This document shows positions 1 through 6,536 of a stretch of 7,293 bases of DNA, one piece after another. The position numbers were made by a program, and so were the translations under genes. The notes below the pieces were generated by a model. It did no database searches. It saw nothing but the letters and a program-made list of their open reading frames with translations, and was not told the DNA's origin. This stretch comes from Fibrobacteres bacterium CG2_30_45_31. GTDB lineage: Bacteria > Fibrobacterota > Fibrobacteria > Fibrobacterales > Fibrobacteraceae. Positions within the stretch are counted from its first letter, which is position 1. Every line of letters begins with the position of its first letter. The DNA lies in contig MNYL01000009.1 in the NCBI GenBank assembly GCA_001873075.1, positions 1 through 7,293 on the forward strand, read 5' to 3'.

Positions 1-1367
1 ACGCGGAGGGTGTTGCTGGTGATTTTGGCACTTCAGCAACTACCATTTGGCTCATTGAACCTGACTTTTTACAATATTCCGTTACGGGGGATGCTCTCAA
101 TACGAAATATGCCCAAGACGGTGGCGGCATTGCCGATGCCTCTCTTTGCGGCACTTACTTCAATCAAATTGTCACAGCCATTAAGACTTATCTCCCCAAT
201 GCGAAAATCGCCGTGGATATTTCCCCATGGCTCAACAGTGGCATTACCACCTGGTACAACAACTTCGATAAGAGTAAAATTGACTATCTCTACAATTCTG
301 GTGGACGCACCCAGGGCAATGCAAGCCTGATCCGCAGCGATGCCAACAACACAGTCACCTGGGCTTCTGCAAGTGCAGCCATGGGTGGAAAAAAGATCAT
401 CGCAGACGATGGCTATGGCATCGGAGGTTCTACCAGCAACGATTATGGCGAATGGCTAAGCACAAGTAACCTCAATTCCCGCATTAGTGATGGCGTAATC
501 AGTCTCACCGTTCAAGACCCTGGGAGTGATTTTACCTCTTTTGCAGGTAGCAATAACATCACCATTGCCTGTGGAACAACCCCCTCCTCTTCTTCCGTGG
601 CTTCATCCTCGTCAGTGGCCTCTTCTTCCTCTATAAAGTCATCATCATCGGTTGCATCCTCTTCTTCTGTCGCATCGTCTTCCTCCGTGACGTCATCTTC
701 TTCGGTCGTTTCCTCCTCTTCTGTCACATCATCGTCTTCTGTGAATTCGTCTTCTTCGATTAGCGTGACCACTTATTGGTCTGGAAATGTTCAGCTTGCA
801 GACGCCACCGATGCGGGAGTTACCATTGGTCAATCTACGGACTGGTCTAGCGATCGCCTGGTGACTAAAGTTTTAGGAACATTGGTCGCGAATACAACAT
901 ACACGCTTACCATGGATATAGCTCTCAATACAAACGCAACCATAGATGGTGTTACCGTTTCACTGAACTCTTATTGTAATGAATCTGAATCTGTGAGCGA
1001 AACGGCAAAAACAATCACCTGCACATTCACAGCCACTTCCAGCGAAGACGCCGTTCTCACACTGACTGCGCCAGGATCCCGTTGGGAATCAATTGTTCTT
1101 TCCAATATTTCTCTCGTCGGTGGAAATTTAGCCATCGCAGCAGTCACTAAATTTACTTATAACACCACGATTTCCTTACGCGCCGGTCAAACGATTCTCT
1201 GGGCAGTGAACAAGAATGCCACATTCCAAGTATTTGATCTTATGGGAAATCGAGTGACTCAAACCACCACAAAGAACATCGATCTCTCTGCGCTCCCTTC
1301 AGGACTTTATTTGGTCCAAGCGAAGGCTGGGGCGAACAAACAGATGATCCGAGTTAAGAATCCTTAA
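1..1367 (+). CDS. Secreted glycoside-hydrolase-like protein with Ser linker, CBM-like domain and T9SS-like C-terminus (5' partial)
   Basis: The frame is already open at the left edge, with its first whole codon at position 3. This leaves 454 visible residues and no start codon or signal peptide. Residues 1-190 look like the second half of a TIM-barrel-type carbohydrate-active enzyme: a strand-like IWLIEPDF (15-22), AVDISPWLNSG (70-80), a Tyr/Ser/Gly-rich turn (95-101), TVTWASA and then KIIADDGYGIGG (131-142). E19 and D135/D136 are candidate catalytic acids by position only. Residues 195-254 are a polyserine linker. Residues about 257-374 look like a jelly-roll carbohydrate-binding domain (Trp259, Trp281 and Trp361; Cys325 and Cys340 could form a disulfide). 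Residues about 400-454 match the style of T9SS sorting domains (FQVFDLMGNRV, then IDLSALPSGLYLVQA, then a basic end). The likely role is extracellular polysaccharide binding or breakdown, with export across the outer membrane. I cannot assign a GH or CBM family. The architecture is clear; the substrate is unknown. Confidence 0.85.
   Translation, partial: AEGVAGDFGTSATTIWLIEPDFLQYSVTGDALNTKYAQDGGGIADASLCGTYFNQIVTAIKTYLPNAKIAVDISPWLNSGITTWYNNFDKSKIDYLYNSGGRTQGNASLIRSDANNTVTWASASAAMGGKKIIADDGYGIGGSTSNDYGEWLSTSNLNSRISDGVISLTVQDPGSDFTSFAGSNNITIACGTTPSSSSVASSSSVASSSSIKSSSSVASSSSVASSSSVTSSSSVVSSSSVTSSSSVNSSSSISVTTYWSGNVQLADATDAGVTIGQSTDWSSDRLVTKVLGTLVANTTYTLTMDIALNTNATIDGVTVSLNSYCNESESVSETAKTITCTFTATSSEDAVLTLTAPGSRWESIVLSNISLVGGNLAIAAVTKFTYNTTISLRAGQTILWAVNKNATFQVFDLMGNRVTQTTTKNIDLSALPSGLYLVQAKAGANKQMIRVKNP
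585..764 (+). repeat. Ten-unit SSSSxx hexapeptide linker repeat (18-nt period)
   Basis: Ten consecutive hexapeptides of four serines plus a dipeptide (VA, VA, IK, VA, VA, VT, VV, VT, VN, IS) join the catalytic-like domain to the CBM-like domain. Every serine of the four-Ser blocks uses a TCN codon, but the third base varies freely (TCT, TCC, TCA, TCG). The repeat is therefore exact at protein level and degraded at DNA level. Such flexible Ser linkers are typical of secreted multidomain enzymes in Fibrobacter and some cellulolytic gammaproteobacteria. Confidence 0.92.
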
Positions 1368-1408
1368 AAAGGCTTTGCATAAAGAAATACAATTTTACTC
1401 TAACGTTT

Positions 1409-1439
1409 AAAAAGGATTCCGCTGAGGGGTCCTTTTTTT
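1409..1439 (+). terminator. Rho-independent terminator of the glycoside-hydrolase-like gene
   Basis: A 12-bp stem (AAAAAGGATTCC with GGGGTCCTTTTT, including two G-U wobbles) closes a GCTGA loop and ends in seven T. It lies 42 nt after the stop codon at 1367. In the opposite direction the two wobbles become A-C mismatches, so the hairpin is weaker there. It could still partly stop minus-strand transcripts from the convergent genes, since that side also ends in five T. Confidence 0.9.
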
Positions 1440-1639
1440 GGGGCTTCTATATTTTAGTCCAGTCTTAGAGGCCAATGTTTCTTAGTTTGTGATTTTAAGT
1501 ATACAATTCCCCTTTTTTGTCTCTTTAAGCTCTTGTAAAAGTATTGCTTTGCAAGTGTTTAGTGCCCTTTATTGCTACAAAAACCTTGACCATTCAGTCT
1601 TCATGGGAACAATCTTTTTTGAACGTTTGGCGAGAAGCT
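1440..1639. other. AT-rich convergent intergenic stretch without a recognised gene
   Basis: These 200 bases lie between the terminator and the stop codon of the small minus-strand ORF. Open frames here on the plus strand are short, rich in Phe, Ser and Cys, and resemble no protein I know. I saw no tRNA-like cloverleaf, no further strong hairpin and no repeat array. It probably serves as the 3' untranslated region of the minus-strand transcript running towards the terminator at 1409-1439. Confidence 0.5.
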
Positions 1640-1885
1640 TCAATTCAAGGTTTCACAGCCGAATGCTGCAAGCACATAATTTTCACTTTCTCCGTTGCGA
1701 TAATAACGATAAAGAGTTTCTTCTTCTAAGTCTAAAGCAAAACTTTGCCCCCACTCATGCATCGCCGCCTCTATTCGGTGACGAAACACGGAGAACCCGG
1801 AATCCGCATGATGTATGTTGTAGAAAAGAACCTCAGAGGGGAGGGAAAGCCCATTTTCGATTGTTTTAATATTATTAATGCTCAT
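1640..1885 (-). CDS. Small unrecognised protein, 81 aa
   Basis: An ATG at 1885 opens 81 codons ending in TGA. A TTG at 1915 would add ten residues (TFSCFIFAH...) but looks less plausible. The product is mixed polar and aromatic, acidic in its second half, without a signal peptide or membrane segment. It contains an FRHRIEAAMHEWG stretch and then ALDLEEETLYRYYRNGESE, which read like a normal folded protein rather than a shadow frame. No clear Shine-Dalgarno sequence precedes the ATG (TTTGCTCAC lies directly upstream). It follows the TPR lipoprotein gene in the same direction after 48 nt, with no terminator between, so it may be the last gene of that unit. I do not recognise the family. It could be a remnant of a longer gene or a spurious ORF. 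Confidence 0.45.
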   Translation of the reverse strand: MSINNIKTIENGLSLPSEVLFYNIHHADSGFSVFRHRIEAAMHEWGQSFALDLEEETLYRYYRNGESENYVLAAFGCETLN

Positions 1886-1933
1886 GTGAGCAAATATAAA
1901 ACAAGAGAATGTCAATTTTTGTCATTTTAAGAG

Positions 1934-3856
1934 TTACTGAAAATCGTACATACTGTTGTAACTATTTTCAAGAACTTCATCTTCATTCGCCTTGATGTCG
2001 GGCTTGGTAGGGTCTTTTGGTTTTTGGAAACTTTCCTCATACTGCTTGGAAAGTTTGGCCACATATTCATTATTTTGCTCTACGCGTTTCCGCATACGAT
2101 TGAGCTCTTCATCCGTAATCGTAAGCCTCGTTTGCATACGCAAATCAGCCGCTTTACCCCACAGAGTATTTCCATACTTCGTGCGCAACTCCTTGTAAGT
2201 ATACAAGGCACTATCTCTTCCCGCAGGGTCTAATTCAAATATCGTCGCTTTCATGAATAAGGCTTGGACTCCCGAACGAGTGTCTGGGTATTCTTGGAAA
2301 ATACTATCGTAAGCAACGAGGGCCTTCGCATAAGAAGAATCCACGGCGCCCATTTGATCTAAAGGAATCGCCTGAGCCGCAATCCACAAGCTCTCCGCTT
2401 TTAAGAAGCGTTCGTGCGCCAAATCGTCCCGAGTTTTCACTGTGATTCGCATCCCTAAATTCACTTGAGCTTGCTTCGCGTATTCCGAACTAGGATACTT
2501 TGCAATAATTTCCTTATAGAGAGCCTCAGACTTCTCCGGGTCCTTCTTAAATTCGTCATAGATAAAGGCCCGCGCATAGGTGGCACGCATGACAATGCTC
2601 GTATCTGGAGATTCCGTAATAATGACATCTAGACGTTTGAGAGAGCTATCCAATTCCGAAAGTTTGAACAAGAACAATTCAGCAATTTGAAATTCGGTAT
2701 CAAAAAATTTCTTTTTCCCCAGTACCGAAGTGTCTGTCGCTGTTCCGTTTGCCTGCTGTAATAGCATTAACCGCTTTAAAGCATCGCGACGTTCACGACT
2801 ATTGCGGCCCCAAGAACTGGAGGGTTTGGAAATAAAACTGCTGTCATAGCGAGCCAAGGCTTTTTCATAAAGGCGCTGTTCTGTTTGTGAAAAATCACCC
2901 AAATCATAATAGCCTCGAGCACTCGTTTCGGACTTGGGGTAATCCGTCACCACTTTTTGAAGCAGTTTTTCCCCCTCTGTCCAATTTTGAGCAAGCAATA
3001 GTAACTCCCCACGGCGCACTAAAATATCGGCGAGGTGATCCTCATAGTCTTTATTCTCGGCCATGGTTTTATATTCGTCCGCAGCCGCCAAATACCGTTC
3101 CTGATTCACTTCACACTCTGCGGCATGAAAGTCTGCAGCATAGCGGTCTCTTGTTATGAGTTCTTTTATCTCTTTTGCCTTATAATGTTCCCGCGCTTTG
3201 GGCCAGTTTTCCATTTTGAAATAGAGATCGGCCAAACGCAAATGAGCCTTGCCCCGCATGTAAGGAGTCCCGTTGGTATCCGCGAGCATGGCCTCCAGAG
3301 CCGCAATGGCTTGGTCTGGAAAATCGGCTTGTTCTTCAAGCAAGGAGAGCAAATTCAAGCCTTCGTGGTAATACGGGTGATCCGGTTTCAAAACAGGCTC
3401 TAAGGCGAAGCGGCTGATGTTGTATTCTCCGTTTTTATAAAGGCAATAGGCGCGCTGATACTCCACAGTCGGCATCGAATCATGGTCCGAAAAATAACGT
3501 TCAAATTCATCGTACTTAGTGATCGCCTTCGCCCATTCCCCCTTGTAGCGGAACGATTCGCCAATGAGGAAAACCGCTTTCGCTGTTTGACGTTCATTCT
3601 CTGGGAAGCGCTCCAAAATGCGCGAACCTTTTTCAATGACGCGGTCATATTTCTTCACTTCCTCGCCTTTAGCGACCGATTGTGAATCTCCCGGGAGACT
3701 GTCCAATCGAGCCTCGCGCATTTCGCCCGCTTCTTCATAGGCTCGTTCTGCATTAAACATGTGATTCAGGTAGGCACAGCAAGTACACCCCTGAAACAAC
3801 CCCAAACTAACGAAGGCTGTTAGTGCAAAAAAAAGTGAGGACAAACGAAAATGCAT
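1934..3856 (-). CDS. TPR-rich envelope lipoprotein, 640 aa
   Basis: From the ATG at 3856 the protein starts with a short signal peptide (MHFRLSSLFFALTAF...) and a lipobox-like LFQGC. This makes Cys24 the probable lipidated residue; two more cysteines follow at 26 and 27. An in-frame TTG at 3871 would add five residues; neither start has a Shine-Dalgarno sequence. The rest is mostly helical TPR-like repeats, for example GESFRYKGEWAKAITKYDEF (about 99-118), LRLADLYFKMENWPKAREHY (206-225), the GELLLLAQNWTEGEKLLQKV region (283-302) and a block ending EALYKEIIAKYPSSEYAKQA (444-463). A charged coiled-coil-like tail (about 582-612) precedes a Lys/Pro/Asp-rich end. The repeats resemble those of BamD and CpoB/YbgF-type outer-membrane lipoproteins, but the protein is much longer, so I infer a protein-protein scaffold in the envelope without naming a complex. 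It lies 28 nt after the membrane TPR gene, probably in one operon. Confidence 0.85.
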   Translation of the reverse strand: MHFRLSSLFFALTAFVSLGLFQGCTCCAYLNHMFNAERAYEEAGEMREARLDSLPGDSQSVAKGEEVKKYDRVIEKGSRILERFPENERQTAKAVFLIGESFRYKGEWAKAITKYDEFERYFSDHDSMPTVEYQRAYCLYKNGEYNISRFALEPVLKPDHPYYHEGLNLLSLLEEQADFPDQAIAALEAMLADTNGTPYMRGKAHLRLADLYFKMENWPKAREHYKAKEIKELITRDRYAADFHAAECEVNQERYLAAADEYKTMAENKDYEDHLADILVRRGELLLLAQNWTEGEKLLQKVVTDYPKSETSARGYYDLGDFSQTEQRLYEKALARYDSSFISKPSSSWGRNSRERRDALKRLMLLQQANGTATDTSVLGKKKFFDTEFQIAELFLFKLSELDSSLKRLDVIITESPDTSIVMRATYARAFIYDEFKKDPEKSEALYKEIIAKYPSSEYAKQAQVNLGMRITVKTRDDLAHERFLKAESLWIAAQAIPLDQMGAVDSSYAKALVAYDSIFQEYPDTRSGVQALFMKATIFELDPAGRDSALYTYKELRTKYGNTLWGKAADLRMQTRLTITDEELNRMRKRVEQNNEYVAKLSKQYEESFQKPKDPTKPDIKANEDEVLENSYNSMYDFQ

Positions 3857-3884
3857 AGCGTGAAAATACAAAAAGAGGGGTTCA

Positions 3885-5591
3885 CTAATACTTATTGAGG
3901 TAGGTCAAATAATCACACAGCTTGGCTCCATCCGGGATTACCGAACGATCTAAGCGAACCATGCGCACTTCGGAGGGCTTTCCAATGATGCGAGCAAGAA
4001 TTTCAAAGTTATCCCGAGTGTCCCAAACCGCCGCATCCATAATCGTTCCCCCACAATCGGTCTCACCCGTCGCACTACCGACACCAGAAAGGCGCGAATT
4101 TTGCTGGAGAAAATGACTGTAAACTTCGGGCGTCCGACCTTGAGGATTATTGACTACATTGGAATCCAAGATCAAAACATGGACACCAAAAAAGCGTTGT
4201 TTATCATTAAAGAGAACCGTGTACTGATGGAAGTAGGGCGGTTCATAAAATGTTTCTTGCCATACGTTGGGAGCAATCTGTTTGAAGTTTGCTATGGAAT
4301 ATTTTGCAAAGAACGCTTGGGGAGTGGCACCATATTTTACAAGATAATGTCCCAGGCTCGTTTCGAAATCATGGGAAGTCGTCGGCATGGTGCGTAGACT
4401 GTCTACGGCACGGTTCAAATCTTCGGCAAGGAGTCCCTCTTGCACTTCTGGCGAATGGGTCGCCACAGCTTCTTGTAAACGCAATTGAATATCTGGGTAT
4501 TCTGGATCACGGGATTGGATTTCCATAAACTGGTTGCGCGCTTGGTCAAAGTCGCGACCTTTCAAATAGGCTTGGCCCAAGGCTTCGCGCAAGGGCAAAT
4601 TATCAGGGTAAGCATTCACCAGGGGTTCCAGAATTTCGCAAGCGACGGTCGCGCGATCATGCGGAGTCAAACGTGTGGTAGAATTGCCGCCCCCTGGAGG
4701 AGATTTTTCTCCCAAGCTCAGCAAGGCTTCATTGGCTTTTTTGGAACCCGGGCAAAGTGCTAAGATGCGACGATAAATGCGTTCGGCATCATCAAATTGT
4801 CCTTTGTATTCTGCAAGGTAACCTTGCAAACGGAGCAAGTCTTCATCTGCAGGGAATTTAGGGAGTGCATACTCCACGACCAATGCGGAGCTATCCAGAG
4901 AGCCTTCATCGTGATAAAGCCAAGCGAGCAATCGATAAGGGGGCGCCCTATTTCCATGAGAAAGACTGATGGAAGCGCGGATTTCATCTGCGGCCTGAGA
5001 ATAATGCTTTGCCGCAAAAAGGAGACGCGCATACAAGAAACGAACGTCTAAAATAGAAGGCGCTTTTTCACTCGCCAACCGCGCGAGTTCTAGGGCCGCA
5101 GCGTCACTCCCCTCACGTTCCGCGAGGCGACTATCAACGTAATAATCAACAACGCTTCCAGGATAATTTTTCTTGAGATTCTTCACTAAAACATCTAGAC
5201 GCGATTCTTGTGCCGCGGTGAGAGAATCCAAATCGAATAGAGCATTCATCGCCCCCCACTGTGCTAAAAACACATTGGGGTATTGTAAGGCAATCGCTTC
5301 AAAAGTTTCTAAGGCTTCTTTATCATAGCCATTCACCGCGAGATCCATAGCGCGACGTAATTCCTGCTGTGTCGTTGCAGGCATTCTATCGAAGCCCTCC
5401 ATTTTATTGGGGACATCGCCTTCAAGAATCGAGTTCCCTACAGGTAAGCCAAAAGGGATATTATCGACAACGATTTTCGTCGGCCCAAAGCGATCGTAAG
5501 CGGTATAAGAGAGAATCGCAATGAGGGCACCGCAAATAAGTGTCAGGAAAAAATAGGCAGCCTTACGCGCTTGTCGAGGACTAATGCGCAT
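3885..5591 (-). CDS. Membrane-anchored TPR protein with unrecognised C-terminal domain, 568 aa
   Basis: A basic N-terminus (MRISPRQARK) precedes one hydrophobic segment at about 11-32. This predicts an inner-membrane anchor with the N-terminus in the cytoplasm and the remainder in the periplasm. TPR-like helical pairs are visible at about 83-107, 186-210, 216-245, 255-282 (GYLAEYKGQFDDAERIYRRI) and 333-363 (ALGQAYLKGRDFDQARNQFM). A Pro/Gly-rich break (297-310) splits the array. Residues about 405-568 form a distinct, probably alpha/beta domain with several aromatics (WQETFYEPPYFHQYTVLFND) and two cysteines, C513 and C559, that could pair in the periplasm. I do not recognise this domain. The ATG shares its first base with the sigma-factor stop (TAATG) and follows seven G, which suggests translational coupling. 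The lipoprotein gene follows. Its role is unknown; envelope scaffolding or assembly is the natural guess. Confidence 0.85.
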   Translation of the reverse strand: MRISPRQARKAAYFFLTLICGALIAILSYTAYDRFGPTKIVVDNIPFGLPVGNSILEGDVPNKMEGFDRMPATTQQELRRAMDLAVNGYDKEALETFEAIALQYPNVFLAQWGAMNALFDLDSLTAAQESRLDVLVKNLKKNYPGSVVDYYVDSRLAEREGSDAAALELARLASEKAPSILDVRFLYARLLFAAKHYSQAADEIRASISLSHGNRAPPYRLLAWLYHDEGSLDSSALVVEYALPKFPADEDLLRLQGYLAEYKGQFDDAERIYRRILALCPGSKKANEALLSLGEKSPPGGGNSTTRLTPHDRATVACEILEPLVNAYPDNLPLREALGQAYLKGRDFDQARNQFMEIQSRDPEYPDIQLRLQEAVATHSPEVQEGLLAEDLNRAVDSLRTMPTTSHDFETSLGHYLVKYGATPQAFFAKYSIANFKQIAPNVWQETFYEPPYFHQYTVLFNDKQRFFGVHVLILDSNVVNNPQGRTPEVYSHFLQQNSRLSGVGSATGETDCGGTIMDAAVWDTRDNFEILARIIGKPSEVRMVRLDRSVIPDGAKLCDYLTYLNKY

Positions 5592-5605
5592 TACCCCCCC
5601 AAAAA
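5589..5605 (-). promoter_or_regulatory. Overlapping stop/start (TAATG) behind a T5G7 homopolymer
   Basis: On the minus strand the sigma gene ends TTT TTG GGG GGG TAA, and the next gene starts at the last A of that stop (TAATG). The G run may act as a poor Shine-Dalgarno sequence only two bases from the ATG, or simply support termination-reinitiation. Its phase is G_GGG_GGG relative to the sigma frame, the geometry of a -1 slippery heptamer. After one base of backward slip the reading continues GTA ATG CGC, in frame with the TPR gene. Confidence 0.6.
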
Positions 5606-6433
5606 GTCCGCAAGCTTTTCCTTATTTTCCTTGCTTTTCTGCAACTTACGCAAAGTTTTATTTTTGATTTGACGGACGCGTTCACGACTGAGTTTCAAGT
5701 CTTCGCCAATATCTTTGAGGGTGGTATCCTCAACCGTATCCAAACCGTAGAACATCCGAAGGATTTCTTCTTCGCGTTCCGGAAGCGCGGACAACGTATC
5801 TTTGATTAATTTTTTGCGTTCCTGCTTTTCCAGTTCATCTTCCTGATTCCCATCGGAACCCAGCACATCCATCAACGTGCTCACGGAATCACCCGAACCC
5901 GCGTCATCGCCAATCGGAGCATCCAACGAAATGTCCACGATCTTTTCCATGACTTCCACAATATCACGTTCGGAGTCTACAAACTCCGGCATGGAAATGG
6001 TGCGTTCGTAATCGCCCCCATTGGCCACAAGAGCGCGTTTGAATCGATTGACCAACGCGAGTTTGTTCGGCGGAATCCGAACCGAGCCCACCTGTTCAAA
6101 AAGTGCTTTTTGAATAGACTGGCGAATCCACCAGACCGCATAAGAAATGAACTTGACATCCTTTTCCATATCGAAGCGTTTTGCCGCTTTGAACAGACCC
6201 AAGTTTCCTTCATTGATCAAATCCAAAAGGGAGAGGCCTCGACCTTGGTACTTGCGAGCCACACTCACTACAAAGCGCAAATTGCCGCGAATGAGATGTT
6301 GCAACGCGGACTTGCGAATCTCAGGAGATTCACCCGTCTTGACTATTGAAATAAGTACGGTTTCTTCCTGAGGAGTCAGGGTGGGGTACCGATTCAAATC
6401 GCGGAAGTATAGAGATTCGTTAAAGTCGCTCAT
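5591..6433 (-). CDS. rpoD: RpoD/SigA-type sigma-70 factor, short form without region 1.1, 280 aa
   Basis: This is a primary-type RNA polymerase sigma subunit, which directs promoter recognition. Region 1.2 covers about 5-40. Region 2 covers 50-112 and is close to consensus (NLRFVVSVARKYQGRGLSLL, DLINEGNLGLFKAAKRFD, FISYAVWWIRQSIQKAL). Region 3 starts at RIPPNKLALVNRF (119-131). Region 4 spans about 205-268 with the helix-turn-helix at 238-264 (SRERVRQIKNKTLRKLQ). R250, E251 and Q255 align with the -35-contacting R584, E585 and Q589 of E. coli RpoD. Q105 matches Q437, but Q108 replaces T440. At 280 residues it has the size of Bacteroidetes RpoD and far less than the 613 of E. coli. Whether it is the housekeeping factor or a group 2 paralogue cannot be settled from one window. 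No good Shine-Dalgarno sequence precedes the ATG. The gene leads the sigma-TPR-TPR unit. Confidence 0.93.
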   Translation of the reverse strand: MSDFNESLYFRDLNRYPTLTPQEETVLISIVKTGESPEIRKSALQHLIRGNLRFVVSVARKYQGRGLSLLDLINEGNLGLFKAAKRFDMEKDVKFISYAVWWIRQSIQKALFEQVGSVRIPPNKLALVNRFKRALVANGGDYERTISMPEFVDSERDIVEVMEKIVDISLDAPIGDDAGSGDSVSTLMDVLGSDGNQEDELEKQERKKLIKDTLSALPEREEEILRMFYGLDTVEDTTLKDIGEDLKLSRERVRQIKNKTLRKLQKSKENKEKLADFLGG

Positions 6434-6475
6434 ATAAACACATGCCTAGAATAACCACGCCATTTTTAATTCTGA

Positions 6476-6513
6476 GCAAAACCAATCGACATCACACGCT
6501 CCGATTGATTTGC
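6476..6513 (-). terminator. Imperfect hairpin between the DUF971 and sigma genes
   Basis: On the minus strand GCAAATCAATCG pairs with CGATTGGTTTTGC around a 13-nt loop, with one G-U pair and one bulged T. It lies 23 nt after the DUF971 stop and 42 nt before the sigma start. The position fits a weak terminator or a leader structure of the sigma transcript. However, the stem is AT-rich, the loop is large and the T run lies inside the 3' arm, so the call is tentative. Confidence 0.3.
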
Positions 6514-6536
6514 AAAAGTGGGTTAAATATTGTTTT

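Noticed and set aside
10..330. Plus-strand open frame of 106 codons at the left edge
   Set aside because: It overlaps, in another frame, the glycoside-hydrolase-like gene, whose domains and linker are convincing. Its own composition (many Pro, Leu, Ser and Thr) shows no domain.
512..772. Minus-strand open frame of 86 codons, extremely rich in Glu and Asp
   Set aside because: It is the mirror of the Ser linker: TCN codons read on the other strand give GAN (Glu/Asp) codons. The acidic repeat is a by-product of the real plus-strand gene.
1886..1915. Possible promoter before the small ORF: TTGACA (minus strand) and TATATTTG, the latter like the Bacteroidetes -7 motif TAnnTTTG
   Set aside because: TTGACA and TATATTTG are only 11 nt apart, too close for either the usual -35/-10 or the Bacteroidetes -33/-7 spacing. 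The transcript would also have to start inside the ATG.
1489..1930. Three plus-strand open frames (1489-1869, 1544-1729, 1745-1930)
   Set aside because: They have low-complexity or Phe/Cys/Ser/His-rich composition, no start signals, no recognisable domain, and overlap the more protein-like minus-strand ORF.
4101..5051. Series of plus- and minus-strand open frames of 79-98 codons inside the membrane TPR gene
   Set aside because: They are shadows of the 568-codon gene, which has an uninterrupted membrane segment, TPR repeats and a coupled start.
6434..6536. Possible sigma-gene promoter with TTGCTC and TATTCT on the minus strand
   Set aside because: The spacing is 20 nt and both boxes match poorly, three and four of six bases. 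A promoter may exist in this gap, but I cannot point to it.
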